Part shown: positions 27,095-35,945 of the stretch, piece after piece
How the letters are laid out: every line of letters begins with the position of its first letter
Position numbering within the stretch: the first letter of the stretch is position 1
Source: Streptomyces exfoliatus
GTDB taxonomy: Bacteria > Actinomycetota > Actinomycetes > Streptomycetales > Streptomycetaceae
Direction of reading: 5' to 3'
DNA length: 37,311 nt
NCBI RefSeq assembly: GCF_000725545.1
Contig: NZ_KL647056.1
Coordinates: 304,387 to 341,697 of the forward strand
Made by a program: the position numbers and the translations under genes
Notes under the pieces: model-generated
Told to the model about the DNA's origin: nothing
The model's input: only the letters and a program-made list of their open reading frames with translations
The model's database searches: none

Positions 27095-27538
27095 GTGCGT
27101 ACGTACAGCCCCAAGCCCGGCGATGTCACTCGCCAGTGGCACATCATCGACGCGCAGGACGTTGTCCTGGGCCGTCTGGCGACCACGGCTGCGAACCTCC
27201 TGCGAGGCAAGCACAAGCCGGTCTACGCCCCCCACATGGACATGGGCGACTTCGTCATCATCATCAACGCTGACAAGGTCCACCTGTCCGGCAACAAGAA
27301 GACCCAGAAGCTGGCTTACCGCCACTCCGGCTTCCCGGGTGGTCTGCGCTCCGTCCGTTACGACGAGCTGCTGGACAAGAACCCCGAGAAGGCCGTCGAG
27401 AAGGCCATCAAGGGCATGATCCCCAAGAACACCCTGGGCCGTCAGATGCTCTCGAAGCTGAAGGTCTACGCGGGCGAGAACCACCCGCACGCTGCTCAGC
27501 AGCCGGTCCCGTTCGAGATCACCCAGGTCGCGCAGTAG
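27095..27538 (+). CDS. rplM: 50S ribosomal protein L13
   Basis: A 147-residue L13, an early 23S assembly protein. It starts [20 protein letters not shown] and contains [20 protein letters not shown] and [20 protein letters not shown]. The start is GTG 27095, with GAAGG about eight bases upstream. rpsI follows after 44 bp. Confidence 0.98.
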   Translation: MRTYSPKPGDVTRQWHIIDAQDVVLGRLATTAANLLRGKHKPVYAPHMDMGDFVIIINADKVHLSGNKKTQKLAYRHSGFPGGLRSVRYDELLDKNPEKAVEKAIKGMIPKNTLGRQMLSKLKVYAGENHPHAAQQPVPFEITQVAQ

Positions 27539-27582
27539 TTCCGGCCACACCCCCTAAGAACGAAAGAAATCTGAGGAGCATC

Positions 27583-28095
27583 GTGGCCGAGACCACCCCC
27601 GAGACCCCCGTCGACGAGTTCGAGGGCGTTGAGGAGTACACCACCGAGACCGAGCTCGTCGAGGGTGAGTACACCTCCGAGTCGCTCGCGTCCCGCTTCG
27701 GCGACCCGCAGCCGGCCGCCGGCCTGGGCCGTCGCAAGAACGCCATCGCCCGCGTCCGGATCGTTCCGGGCACCGGCAAGTGGAAGATCAACGGTCGCAC
27801 CCTTGAGGACTACTTCCCCAACAAGGTGCACCAGCAGGAAGTCAACGAGCCCTTCAAGGTGCTCGAGCTCGACAACCGCTACGACGTCATCGCCCGCATC
27901 GCGGGTGGCGGTGTCTCCGGTCAGGCCGGCGCCCTGCGCCTCGGTGTGGCCCGTGCGCTGAACGAGGCCGACGTCGAGAACAACCGCCCGGCGCTGAAGA
28001 AGGCCGGCTTCCTCTCCCGTGACGACCGTGCGGTCGAGCGGAAGAAGGCCGGTCTCAAGAAGGCCCGTAAGGCTCCGCAGTACAGCAAGCGTTAA
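27583..28095 (+). CDS. rpsI: 30S ribosomal protein S9
   Basis: A 170-residue S9 whose C-terminal tail reaches the P-site tRNA (ends APQYSKR). An acidic N-terminal extension of about 45 residues ([18 protein letters not shown]) precedes the core [20 protein letters not shown]; such extensions occur in actinobacteria. The start is GTG 27583 after GAGGAGCATC. It is followed by a strong terminator. Confidence 0.98.
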   Translation: MAETTPETPVDEFEGVEEYTTETELVEGEYTSESLASRFGDPQPAAGLGRRKNAIARVRIVPGTGKWKINGRTLEDYFPNKVHQQEVNEPFKVLELDNRYDVIARIAGGGVSGQAGALRLGVARALNEADVENNRPALKKAGFLSRDDRAVERKKAGLKKARKAPQYSKR

Positions 28096-28117
28096 TCACG
28101 CCTGCTCGGTCTGCTTT

Positions 28118-28164
28118 CGTACGCCCCGGCGGCACTGCCCGTGCCGTCGGGGCGTACGTTTTTT
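28118..28164 (+). terminator. Intrinsic terminator after rpsI
   Basis: An 18-bp stem with one G-U pair (28118-28135 with 28141-28158), a 5-base loop and six T (28159-28164). It is the most canonical terminator in the window. Confidence 0.95.
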
Positions 28165-28193
28165 CATAACCTTTTCGACCTGACACTTCTCAC

Positions 28194-28214
28194 CTTTGAT
28201 CTTTGATCTTTGAT
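28194..28214 (+). repeat. Three direct copies of CTTTGAT before glmM
   Basis: The heptamer CTTTGAT occurs three times in direct succession, 43 bp before the glmM GTG. It is AT-rich in a GC-rich genome and lies in the promoter region. A protein-binding site or slipped-strand repeat is possible. Confidence 0.9.
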
Positions 28215-28256
28215 CAGTTCTTTCATCGGCTTGGGCACGTATTTCGGAGGACAGCT

Positions 28257-29615
28257 GTGGGACGACTCTTCGGCACGGATGGCGTACGCGGTGTTGCCAA
28301 CGCGGACCTGACGGCTGAGCTGGCACTCGGCCTGTCGGTGGCGGCGGCGCACGTGCTCGCCGAGGCGGGCACCTTCGAGGGCCATCGGCCGGTCGCCGTG
28401 GTCGGACGCGACCCCCGCGCCTCCGGAGAGTTCCTCGAAGCCGCCGTCGTGGCCGGGCTCGCCAGTGCCGGCGTCGACGTGCTGCGCGTCGGCGTCCTGC
28501 CCACCCCCGCCGTGGCCCACCTCACCGGTGTCCTCGGCGCCGACCTCGGCGTGATGCTCTCCGCCAGCCACAACGCCATGCCCGACAACGGCATCAAGTT
28601 CTTCGCGCGCGGCGGTCACAAGCTCGCCGACGACCTCGAGGACCGGATCGAGGCCGTGTACGAGGAGCACCGCACCGGCGCCCCCTGGGAGCGTCCGACC
28701 GGTTCCGGCGTCGGCCGGGTCCGTGACTACAACGAGGGCTTCGACACGTACGTCGCCCACCTCATCGCCGTCCTCCCCAACCGCCTCGACGGTCTGAAGG
28801 TCGTCCTCGACGAGGCCCACGGCGCCGCCGCCCGCGTCTCGCCCGAGGCCTTCGCCCGGGCCGGAGCCGAGGTCGTCACCATCGGTGCCGAGCCCGACGG
28901 CCTCAACATCAACGACGGCTGCGGCTCCACCCACCTGGGGCTGCTCAAGGCCGCCGTCGTCGAGCACGGCGCCGACCTGGGCATCGCGCACGACGGCGAC
29001 GCCGACCGCTGCCTCGCCGTGGACGCCGCGGGCAACGAGGTCGACGGCGACCAGATCCTCGCCGTGCTCGCCCTCGCCATGCGCGAGGCCGGCACGCTGC
29101 GCGGGAACGCCGTCGTCGCGACCGTCATGTCGAACCTGGGCTTCAAGCTCGCCATGGAGCGCGAGGGCCTGAACCTCGTCCAGACGGCGGTCGGCGACCG
29201 CTACGTCCTCGAGTCCATGAAGGAGCACGGCTACGCGCTCGGTGGCGAGCAGTCCGGGCACGTCATCGTCCTCGACCACGCCACCACCGGCGACGGCACC
29301 CTCACCGGCCTCATGCTGGCCGCCCGGCTCGCCGCCACCGGCAAGTCGCTCGCGGACCTCGCCGGCGTGATGGAGCGGCTGCCGCAGATCCTCATCAACG
29401 TCCCGGACGTCGACAGGTCCCGGGTGAAGACCTCCGGCGACCTCGCCGCCGCCGTCACCGCCGCCGAGCAGGAGCTTGGCTCCACCGGCCGTGTCCTGCT
29501 GCGCCCCTCCGGCACCGAGCCGCTGGTCCGCGTCATGGTCGAGGCCGCGGACATCGAGCAGGCGCGCGCGGTCGCGCAGCGGCTCGCGGACGTCGTGAAG
29601 TCCGCGCTGGGCTAG
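28257..29615 (+). CDS. glmM: Phosphoglucosamine mutase
   Basis: A 452-residue enzyme that converts GlcN-6-P to GlcN-1-P for UDP-GlcNAc and peptidoglycan. It starts [20 protein letters not shown]. The phosphoserine loop is [12 protein letters not shown] (active Ser about 104), the metal loop DGDADR and the phosphate loop [14 protein letters not shown]. The start is GTG 28257, six bases after CGGAGG. glmS, the preceding step, lies 3.6 kb downstream on the same strand. Confidence 0.97.
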   Translation: MGRLFGTDGVRGVANADLTAELALGLSVAAAHVLAEAGTFEGHRPVAVVGRDPRASGEFLEAAVVAGLASAGVDVLRVGVLPTPAVAHLTGVLGADLGVMLSASHNAMPDNGIKFFARGGHKLADDLEDRIEAVYEEHRTGAPWERPTGSGVGRVRDYNEGFDTYVAHLIAVLPNRLDGLKVVLDEAHGAAARVSPEAFARAGAEVVTIGAEPDGLNINDGCGSTHLGLLKAAVVEHGADLGIAHDGDADRCLAVDAAGNEVDGDQILAVLALAMREAGTLRGNAVVATVMSNLGFKLAMEREGLNLVQTAVGDRYVLESMKEHGYALGGEQSGHVIVLDHATTGDGTLTGLMLAARLAATGKSLADLAGVMERLPQILINVPDVDRSRVKTSGDLAAAVTAAEQELGSTGRVLLRPSGTEPLVRVMVEAADIEQARAVAQRLADVVKSALG

Positions 29616-29645
29616 CATTTCTGAGGCACCGTCATGCATGCGTGT

Positions 29646-29684
29646 GAGGGCCCGTCGTACCGGATTCCGGTGTGGCGGGCCCTC
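29646..29684. terminator. Terminator between glmM and the convergent DUF389 gene
   Basis: An 11-bp outer stem (29646-29656 with 29674-29684, one G-U) is topped by ACCGG-ATT-CCGGT. It lies between two convergent genes and is likely bidirectional. Confidence 0.8.
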
Positions 29685-29727
29685 CTCGTGCGAGGGGCTT
29701 TCCGGCCCCTTCCCGCTCCTCCTGGGG

Positions 29728-30678
29728 TCAGCCCCTGCGCAGGCGGCGCTTGAGACGGCCGCGGTGGGAGTGCCACAGCTTCTTCTGCAGGTACAGGGTC
29801 GCCGTACCCGCCAGCATGATCCCCAGCAGGTTGAGCAGCAGCTGCCCGATCGACCCGCCCATCTGTGCGAACTCGCCGTAACTGAGCGCCACCGCCGCGT
29901 TCGCCGCCGCCGGGACCGTGGTCACCGAGATCGCCACGCCCACCAGGGCGCCCGACTTGGACGAGGTCAGCGAGAGGGTGCCGGCCGCGCCCGCCAGGAG
30001 CGCCACCACGAAGGAGAACGGGTCCGGCTGCCAGATGAAGCTGGTCTGCGGACGCGCGCCGTCCAGCATGTCCCTGCTGAACAGGCCCATCCAGGTCATG
30101 AGCAGGCTGAACACGGTCGTCACGAGGATCGCCGACGCGAAGCCGATGAGCAGCGCCGTCAGCGAGCGGGCCGCCAGCCTCGGCGCCCGCTGCACGATGG
30201 CCGTGCACACCCCGGCGAGCGGACCGAACTCCGGGCCGACCGCCATGGCGCCCACGATCAGGATCGCGTTGTCCAGAACGACACCGCAGGCCGCGATCAT
30301 CGTCGCGAGGAGCATGAAGGAGAAGTACGTGAAGGAGAGCGTCGACTCCTCGTGGCTCGACTCCGCCAGCTGTTCCCAGATCACGGCGTCCGCGCCCTCG
30401 CCCGGGGCCTCCTCCTCGGCCGCGTCCGCCCGCGTGGACATCGACAGGTCGATGTTCTCCACGGCGATCGACCCGTCCTGATCGATCTTCATCTCACGCA
30501 GCCGGTGCAGCAGTTCGTCGGCGGACTCGCGCGCCGCGTCACAGGTGACCAGGTCGCCGACCGGGTCCCTGGCGGCGCCGGGCAGCACCACGAGATGGGT
30601 GGCGCCGACCGTCGACTCGATCAGTTCGACCGCAGACGTGGTGCGGTCCGGGGGGATGATCATCCGGAGATGGAGCAT
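29728..30678 (-). CDS. DUF389 membrane protein
   Basis: A 316-residue protein. An N-terminal soluble part of about 110 residues (MLHLRMIIPPDRTTSAVELI) is followed by about six membrane segments. It contains the DUF389 hallmarks LDNAILIVGAMAVGPEFGPL and GVAISVTTVPAAANAAVALS. Function is not established; members are annotated as putative hydrophobic or transport proteins. ATG 30678 lies seven bases after TAAGCT on this strand, so it may be leaderless. It follows coaA on the same strand after 66 bp. Confidence 0.9.
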   Translation of the reverse strand: MLHLRMIIPPDRTTSAVELIESTVGATHLVVLPGAARDPVGDLVTCDAARESADELLHRLREMKIDQDGSIAVENIDLSMSTRADAAEEEAPGEGADAVIWEQLAESSHEESTLSFTYFSFMLLATMIAACGVVLDNAILIVGAMAVGPEFGPLAGVCTAIVQRAPRLAARSLTALLIGFASAILVTTVFSLLMTWMGLFSRDMLDGARPQTSFIWQPDPFSFVVALLAGAAGTLSLTSSKSGALVGVAISVTTVPAAANAAVALSYGEFAQMGGSIGQLLLNLLGIMLAGTATLYLQKKLWHSHRGRLKRRLRRG

Positions 30679-30684
30679 CCCCCG

Positions 30685-30690
30685 AGCTTA
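30685..30690 (-). promoter_or_regulatory. Possible -10 of the DUF389 gene
   Basis: TAAGCT on the reverse strand, with a predicted transcript start at or next to ATG 30678. No clear -35 is seen. Confidence 0.35.
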
Positions 30691-30744
30691 CGGAGGCCGG
30701 GGATCGCCGAGGGCGGGGGCTGCCGAGGGTGCGGGCTACCGGAG

Positions 30745-31773
30745 TCAGAGCTTGCGGAGGCTCAGGCGCTGCACCTTGTGGTCGGGGCCCTTGCGGACGA
30801 CGAGGGTCGCCCGGCCGCGCGTCGGGGCCACGTTCTCCAGGAGGTTCACCTTGTTGATGGTCCGCCACATCGTGCGGGCGTAGTCCAGTGCCTCCTCCTC
30901 GGAGACCTGGGTGTAGCGCTGGAAGTACGAGGACGGGTTCTGGAACGCGGTGTCGCGCAGCTTGCGGAAGCGGTTGAGGTACCAGCGCTCGATGTCCTCG
31001 GGCCTGGCGTCCACGTACACCGAGAAGTCGAAGTAGTCGGCGAGGCCGACGCGGGTCCTGCCGTCCTTGCCCGGCAGGGCCGGCTGGAGGACGTTGAGCC
31101 CCTCCACGATGAGGATGTCCGGGCGGCGGACCACCAGCCGCTCGTCGGGGACGCGGTCGTAGATGAGGTGCGAGTAGACGGGCGCGGTCACCTCCTCCTT
31201 GCCGGCCTTGATGTCGGCGACGAAGCGGGTGAGCGCGCGGCGGTCGTACGACTCGGGGAAGCCCTTGCGGGACATGAGCCCGCGCGCCTTCAGCTCCTCC
31301 ATCGGGTAGAGGAAGGCGTCCGTGGTCACCAGCTCCACGCGCGGGTGCTCCGGCCAGCGGGCGAGCAGCGCCTGCAGGAGCCGGGAGACCGTCGACTTGC
31401 CGACGGCGACGGAACCGGCGACCCCTATGACGAAGGGGGTGCCGCGCTGCTCGGCGTTCTCGCCGAGGAAGGTGTTCAGGGCGCCGCGGAGGCCGCTGGT
31501 GGCCTGCACGTACAGGTTGAGGAGCCGGGAGAGGGGCAGGTAGATGTCCCGTACCTCGTCGAGGTCGATGACGTCCCCGAGCCCGCGGAGCCGTTCGACC
31601 TCGTCGGCGGTGAGCGGCAGCGGGGTCTTGTCCCGCAGGTCGCTCCACTCGGCCCGGGTGAGGTCGACGTAGGGGGTCGCCTCGGAGGGGCGGCGAGGCC
31701 CGGAGCCGTTGCGGGGGCCGCCTCCGGGGGTGGGGCCGGTCCCGTCGGGGCTTCGTGGCGGCGAAGTGATCAC
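30745..31773 (-). CDS. coaA: Pantothenate kinase, type I
   Basis: A 342-residue ATP:pantothenate 4'-phosphotransferase, the first committed step of CoA synthesis. The P-loop is [34 protein letters not shown] and VEGLNVLQ are type I hallmarks. I chose GTG 31773, seven bases after GACAAT and therefore possibly leaderless; the frame also extends to 31830. The N-terminus (about 30 residues, Gly/Pro/Ser) is low complexity. Confidence 0.95.
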   Translation of the reverse strand: MITSPPRSPDGTGPTPGGGPRNGSGPRRPSEATPYVDLTRAEWSDLRDKTPLPLTADEVERLRGLGDVIDLDEVRDIYLPLSRLLNLYVQATSGLRGALNTFLGENAEQRGTPFVIGVAGSVAVGKSTVSRLLQALLARWPEHPRVELVTTDAFLYPMEELKARGLMSRKGFPESYDRRALTRFVADIKAGKEEVTAPVYSHLIYDRVPDERLVVRRPDILIVEGLNVLQPALPGKDGRTRVGLADYFDFSVYVDARPEDIERWYLNRFRKLRDTAFQNPSSYFQRYTQVSEEEALDYARTMWRTINKVNLLENVAPTRGRATLVVRKGPDHKVQRLSLRKL

Positions 31774-31779
31774 CCCGCC

Positions 31780-31785
31780 ATTGTC
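31780..31785 (-). promoter_or_regulatory. -10 element of coaA
   Basis: GACAAT on the reverse strand, spaced so that transcription would begin at or next to the GTG at 31773. The -35 is unclear. Confidence 0.4.
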
Positions 31786-31853
31786 GGGGGTCGGCGGCCT
31801 TCGTGGGTCGTGGGGTGGGTCACGTGACAAAAGCCGTTGTCGTACTCGGCCAC

Positions 31854-31919
31854 TAGGGTGATCATTCTGAAGCCGCGTGCGCTCTGTGAATTCACGCGGG
31901 GGGAGCCGCCGAAGGCGGC
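31854..31919 (+). promoter_or_regulatory. Promoter and leader region of the lipoprotein gene
   Basis: -10-like TAGGGT at 31854-31859, the 10-bp palindrome GTGAATTCAC at 31886-31895 and the hairpin GCCGCC-GAA-GGCGGC at 31905-31919. The palindrome lies downstream of the likely start, where a repressor could act. No good -35 is seen. Confidence 0.4.
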
Positions 31920-31954
31920 ACGAGAACCACGAAGAGAACAGAGAGCCACCTCAG

Positions 31955-32722
31955 ATGCGTACGTCCATGAGAAGCGCGGCCGTCGCCGCCACCGCCGTCT
32001 CCTTCGCCCTGCTCGTCACCGCCTGTGGCGGCGAGAAGAAGGACGACAAGGGCGCGGGCAAGGAGGGCGCGTCGGCATCCGCGTCGGCGACCGCGGCCGA
32101 GCCCGCGGCGAAGGCGCTGTCCGCCGCGGAGCTGGACAAGCTGATCGTCGAGACGGCCGACGTCAAGGGCCACAAGGTGGAGAAGGCCAAGGCCGGGGAC
32201 ATCGTGTCCGCGGACAAGGTCACCACCGACAAGGCCGCCTGCGCGCCGATCGCCCACGCCATGTCCTTCATCGCGCCCGGCTCGCCCGCGGCCTCGGCGC
32301 AGCGCCGGGTGATCGCGGAGCCGAAGAAGAGCGCGTCGGCCGCGCCGGAGGACGCGCTGCTGGCGGGTCTCGGCGTCCAGATGACGGCGCTGTCGCTCGG
32401 CTCGTACGACGGTCAGGGCGCCCAGGAGGCCTTCGCCTCGGTGAAGACGGCCGGTACCGAGTGCGCCGGCGGCTTCTCGGTGGACCAGGCCGCGGAGAAG
32501 ACGAAGGTCACCAAGGTCGCCCCGGAGAGCGTCACCGCCGGTGACGAGGCGGTCGCGTTCTCGATCACCGTGGACATGGAGGGCCAGCCGCTCACCACCA
32601 AGCTCGTCGTCTTCCGCAAGGGCAACGCGCTCGCGTCGTTCTCGACGATCAGCTTCTCGCCCGAGGGCGTCAAGGGGCTGCCGACGGTCGTCATCGGCGC
32701 GCAGGAGAAGAAGCTCGCCTGA
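31955..32722 (+). CDS. Lipoprotein of unknown function
   Basis: A 255-residue exported protein. Signal and lipobox are FALLVTAC (Cys24), followed by a Lys/Gly/Ala/Ser-rich linker to about residue 50. A folded domain of about 200 residues begins ALSAAELDKLIVETADVKGH, with two Cys (AACAPI, TECAGG) that may pair. I chose ATG 31955; the upstream in-frame stretch is leader. The lipobox and linker resemble the decayed gene just downstream. It may belong to a family of small streptomycete lipoproteins, but I do not recognise a named domain. Confidence 0.85.
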   Translation: MRTSMRSAAVAATAVSFALLVTACGGEKKDDKGAGKEGASASASATAAEPAAKALSAAELDKLIVETADVKGHKVEKAKAGDIVSADKVTTDKAACAPIAHAMSFIAPGSPAASAQRRVIAEPKKSASAAPEDALLAGLGVQMTALSLGSYDGQGAQEAFASVKTAGTECAGGFSVDQAAEKTKVTKVAPESVTAGDEAVAFSITVDMEGQPLTTKLVVFRKGNALASFSTISFSPEGVKGLPTVVIGAQEKKLA

Positions 32723-32746
32723 GTGGTCGATCGCCTGAGTGGTCGA
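32715..32746 (+). repeat. 16-bp perfect tandem duplication over the lipoprotein stop codon
   Basis: TCGCCTGAGTGGTCGA occurs twice in direct succession (32715-32730 and 32731-32746). The first copy contains the stop TGA (32720-32722). It looks like a recent small duplication. Confidence 0.95.
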
Positions 32747-32881
32747 TGCCGCCTTGGCGGGGGCCGGGTGGTGGCGGCCGTGTTGCGATCCGGTACCGGT
32801 CGGGGGCGAAGTGATCATGCGGGCCGGTGGGTGCCTAACGTGCGGATGGAAACGTCTGTTCGATAAGAGGGTGTCGCGCCC

Positions 32882-33132
32882 GTGCCCATGAGACCCGTAC
32901 GCCACCGGCCGCCCGCCCTCGCCGTCACCACCGCGTGCCTCGCCCTGCTCGTCACGGCGTGCGGCGGTGAGCGGGAGGGGGCGGAGCCGGGCGGGGCGGC
33001 CGGTGGGGGTGCCACGGCCGGCGCCTCCGCGACCTCCGCCCCGTCGACGGCGAAGGGCCTCCCTCACCCCCAGTGGCACCAAGGACCTGCCGAAGGCACT
33101 GCTTGACGCGCAGGCCGCCAAGCTGGGTCGAG
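32882..33132 (+). pseudogene. Decayed lipoprotein, frameshifted and truncated
   Basis: A signal and lipobox (CLALLVTAC followed by GGERE) and an Ala/Gly/Ser/Thr linker are intact from GTG 32882 (or ATG 32888). The frame then ends at TGA 33104-33106. From about 33065 the +1 frame reads LTPSGTKDLPKALLDAQAAK, which looks like the expected mature domain start. It dissolves into low-complexity sequence before glmS. One frameshift plus a large 3' deletion explains this. It is probably a relative of the preceding lipoprotein. Confidence 0.65.
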
Positions 33133-33213
33133 CTGGTGCGCCGGGCGCCCGACGCGCGCCGACGCGCGCCTGCCCAACCCGGCTGACTCCGGCCCTCCGC
33201 GCCCCTTCCGTCC

Positions 33214-33219
33214 TACGCT
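33214..33219 (+). promoter_or_regulatory. Possible -10 of glmS
   Basis: TACGCT lies seven bases before the glmS ATG (33226), which fits a leaderless transcript. No ribosome-binding site or good -35 is visible. Confidence 0.4.
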
Positions 33220-33225
33220 TCCGTC

Positions 33226-35073
33226 ATGTGTGGAATCGTGGGATACGTCGGCGGGCAGTCGGCGCTTGATGTGGTGGTCGCGGGTCTCAAGAGGCTCGAA
33301 TACCGGGGCTACGACTCGGCCGGTGTCGCGGTGCTCTCCGACGGGGGCCTCGCCGCGGCGAAGAAGGCGGGCAAGCTCGTCAATCTGGAGAAGGAGCTCG
33401 TGGAACGGCCGCTGGCCGGTGGTTCCGTGGGCGTCGGGCACACCCGCTGGGCCACCCACGGGGGCCCGACCGACGTCAACGCCCACCCGCATCTCGACAA
33501 CGCCGGGCGCGTCGCCGTCGTCCACAACGGCATCATCGAGAACTTCGCCGCCCTGCGCGAGGAGCTGGCCGAGCGCGGTCACACCCTGGGCTCCGAGACC
33601 GACACCGAGGTCGTCGCGCACCTCCTGGCCGAGGAGTTCTCCTCCGTCGGGGACCTCGCGGAGGCCATGCGGTTCGTGTGCCGGCGGCTCGACGGGGCGT
33701 TCACCCTGGTCGCCGTGCACGCCGACCAGCCCGACGTCGTCGTCGGCGCCCGCAGGAACTCGCCGCTCGTCGTCGGCGTGGGCGAGGGCGAGAACTTCCT
33801 CGCCTCCGACGTGTCCGCCTTCATCGCCCACACGCGTTCGGCGATCGAACTCGGCCAGGACCAGGTCGTCGAGCTGACCAGGGACGGCGTCACCGTCACC
33901 GACTTCGAGGGGGCGCCCGCCGACGTGCGGGCCTACCACGTCGACTGGGACGCCTCGGCCGCCGAGAAGGGCGGCTACGACCACTTCATGCTCAAGGAGA
34001 TCGCCGAGCAGCCCAGGGCCGTCGCCGACACCCTCCTCGGCCGGATCGACGGCGCCGGGCGGCTCACCCTCGACGAGGTGCGCATCCCGGGCAGCGTGCT
34101 CCGCGAGGCCGACAAGGTCGTCATCATCGCCTGCGGCACCGCCTTCCACGCCGGGCTCATCGCCAAGTACGCCATCGAGCACTGGACCCGCATCCCCTGC
34201 GAGGTCGAGCTCGCCAGCGAGTTCCGCTACCGGGACCCGATCCTCAACCGGCGCACCCTGGTCATCGCGATCTCGCAGTCCGGCGAGACCATGGACACCC
34301 TCATGGCCCTCCGGCACGCACGTGAGCAGGGTGCCAAGGTCCTCGCCGTGTGCAACACGAACGGTTCGACGATCCCCAGGGAGTCGGACGCCGTGCTCTA
34401 CACGCACGCCGGGCCCGAGGTCGCCGTCGCCTCGACCAAGGCCTTCCTCACACAGCTCGTGGCCTGCTACCTGCTCGCGCTCTACCTCGGGCAGGTGCGC
34501 GGCACCAAGTGGGGCGACGAGATCCACGCCGTGGTGCGTGAGCTCGCCAGGATCGGCGACGAGGTCGAACGCGTCCTGGAGACCATGGAGCCCGTCCGTG
34601 CCCTCGCCCGTTCCCTCGCCCACAAGGACACCGTGCTCTTCCTCGGGCGCCACGTCGGTTACCCGGTGGCGCTGGAGGGCGCGCTGAAGCTCAAGGAGCT
34701 CGCGTACATGCACGCCGAGGGCTTCGCCGCCGGCGAGCTCAAGCACGGGCCGATCGCGCTGGTCGAGGAGGACCTGCCGGTCGTCGTGGTCGTGCCCTCG
34801 CCCAAGGGCCGTTCCGTCCTCCACGACAAGATCGTCTCCAACATCCAGGAGATCCGGGCGCGTGGTGCGCGGACCATCGTGATCGCCGAGGAGGGCGACG
34901 AGGCCGTCGTCCCGTACGCCGACCACCTCATCCGCATCCCGGCCACGCCTACGCTGCTCCAGCCGCTGGTCTCCACGGTGCCGCTCCAGGTCTTCGCCTG
35001 CGAGCTCGCCACCGCGCGGGGCAACGAGGTGGACCAGCCGCGCAACCTGGCCAAATCCGTGACCGTGGAGTGA
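33226..35073 (+). CDS. glmS: Glutamine-fructose-6-phosphate aminotransferase
   Basis: A 615-residue enzyme that makes GlcN-6-P from Fru-6-P and Gln, the entry to amino-sugar synthesis. The catalytic Cys is residue 2 (MCGIVGY), exposed after Met removal. The glutaminase domain has [11 protein letters not shown] and HNGIIEN; two SIS domains follow ([25 protein letters not shown]) and the end is [15 protein letters not shown] 33226 has no ribosome-binding site. acpS follows after seven bases. No glmS riboswitch is seen. Confidence 0.97.
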   Translation: MCGIVGYVGGQSALDVVVAGLKRLEYRGYDSAGVAVLSDGGLAAAKKAGKLVNLEKELVERPLAGGSVGVGHTRWATHGGPTDVNAHPHLDNAGRVAVVHNGIIENFAALREELAERGHTLGSETDTEVVAHLLAEEFSSVGDLAEAMRFVCRRLDGAFTLVAVHADQPDVVVGARRNSPLVVGVGEGENFLASDVSAFIAHTRSAIELGQDQVVELTRDGVTVTDFEGAPADVRAYHVDWDASAAEKGGYDHFMLKEIAEQPRAVADTLLGRIDGAGRLTLDEVRIPGSVLREADKVVIIACGTAFHAGLIAKYAIEHWTRIPCEVELASEFRYRDPILNRRTLVIAISQSGETMDTLMALRHAREQGAKVLAVCNTNGSTIPRESDAVLYTHAGPEVAVASTKAFLTQLVACYLLALYLGQVRGTKWGDEIHAVVRELARIGDEVERVLETMEPVRALARSLAHKDTVLFLGRHVGYPVALEGALKLKELAYMHAEGFAAGELKHGPIALVEEDLPVVVVVPSPKGRSVLHDKIVSNIQEIRARGARTIVIAEEGDEAVVPYADHLIRIPATPTLLQPLVSTVPLQVFACELATARGNEVDQPRNLAKSVTVE

Positions 35074-35080
35074 GTGGGAA

Positions 35081-35449
35081 ATGATCATTGGGGTGGGGAT
35101 CGACGTGGCGGAGATCGACCGCTTCGCCGCGTCGATCGAACGGACACCGGGACTGCTCCAGCGCCTCTTCGTCGAGCGGGAGCTGCTGCTCCCGAGCGGC
35201 GAGCGGCGCGGCGTGGCCTCGCTCGCCGTGCGGTTCGCCGCCAAGGAGGCGCTCGCCAAGGCGCTCGGCGCGCCGGGCGGACTGCACTGGACCGACGCCG
35301 AGGTGTACGTCGAGGGCACCGGGCAGCCGCGGCTGCGGGTGCGCGGGACGGTGGCGGCGCGGGCGGCGGAGTTGAACGTGAAGCACTGGCACGTGTCGCT
35401 GAGCCATGACGCGGGGGTGGCCTCGGCGGTGGTGATCGCCGAAGGGTGA
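35081..35449 (+). CDS. acpS: Holo-[acyl-carrier-protein] synthase
   Basis: A 122-residue enzyme that transfers 4'-phosphopantetheine from CoA to ACP. Magnesium ligands are in [12 protein letters not shown] (Asp8) and [13 protein letters not shown] (Glu); the end has [22 protein letters not shown] 35081 lies seven bases after glmS, with GTGGGA as a weak ribosome-binding site, so it is probably co-transcribed. Confidence 0.97.
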   Translation: MIIGVGIDVAEIDRFAASIERTPGLLQRLFVERELLLPSGERRGVASLAVRFAAKEALAKALGAPGGLHWTDAEVYVEGTGQPRLRVRGTVAARAAELNVKHWHVSLSHDAGVASAVVIAEG

Positions 35450-35474
35450 CCGCTCTTCGCCGCTGTACGGACCA

Positions 35475-35506
35475 GGGGCCCGGCCGTCGTGACTCGGTCG
35501 GGCCCC
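35475..35506 (+). terminator. Terminator after acpS
   Basis: A 12-bp stem with one G-U pair (35475-35486 with 35495-35506) and an 8-base loop lies 25 bp after acpS. It ends the glmS-acpS unit. Confidence 0.75.
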
Positions 35507-35616
35507 CGGCCGTGCGGCGCGCGGCTGCCAGGGCCGGCGGCGGGATCGCGTGTGCCGCGCGCGTTCAGGGCCCCCCAGGGGGTGTTGCCGTCGCCGTTGC
35601 CGTCGCCGTCCTGCGC

Positions 35617-35898
35617 CGCTCGTCGTCGGCGGCGGGTCGTGATGAGGGCCGCGCCGCCCAGGGCGGCCAGGCTCGCCGCGGTGAGGGCGACGGGGAGGGT
35701 GCGACTTCCCGTGGCGGCGAGGCCGCCGGTGGAGGACAGGCCAGTGGCGAACAGGCCGGTGGTGGGTGGCTCGGGGGCTGGGTGGGTGCCGGTCAGCGAT
35801 GGGGAGGCCGGTGTCGCCTCCGGTGCGGTGTCCGGAGTCCCGCTGGTTTCGCTGGACGGGGCCGTGGCCGTGGAGGCGGGTGTCGGAGGGGGCGTCAA
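35617..35898 (-). pseudogene. Remnant of a sortase-anchored (LAXTG-type) surface protein
   Basis: On the reverse strand the frame reads a Thr/Pro/Ser-rich stretch (EATPASPSLTGTHPAPEPPT). Then come LAATG (35707-35721), a hydrophobic segment (LPVALTAASLAALGGAALIT) and RRRRR (35620-35634). That is the order of a cell-wall sorting signal. There is no signal peptide, no proper start and no stop after the Arg cluster; the frame runs on toward acpS. It is best read as the leftover C-terminus of a lost gene. Chance similarity in GC-rich DNA is possible. Confidence 0.45.
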
Positions 35899-35932
35899 CC
35901 CGTGTTCTCGGGCAGGCCCTTGAGGGCTGGGG

Positions 35933-35938
35933 CAGACT
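35933..35938 (+). promoter_or_regulatory. Possible -10 of the NAD(P)HX repair gene
   Basis: CAGACT lies seven bases before ATG 35946, which fits a leaderless transcript. The -35 is unclear. Confidence 0.4.
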
Positions 35939-35945
35939 GCTGATC

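Noticed and set aside
31837..32544. Forward Arg/Gly-rich frame
   Set aside because: It is an out-of-frame shadow of the lipoprotein gene.
33133..33225. glmS riboswitch or ribozyme
   Set aside because: The gap is short, shows no such structure, and the -10 position suggests a leaderless mRNA.
33064..35898. A 944-codon reverse frame
   Set aside because: Most of it is antisense to glmS and acpS, where high GC keeps stops rare. Only the first 94 codons look like a protein remnant.
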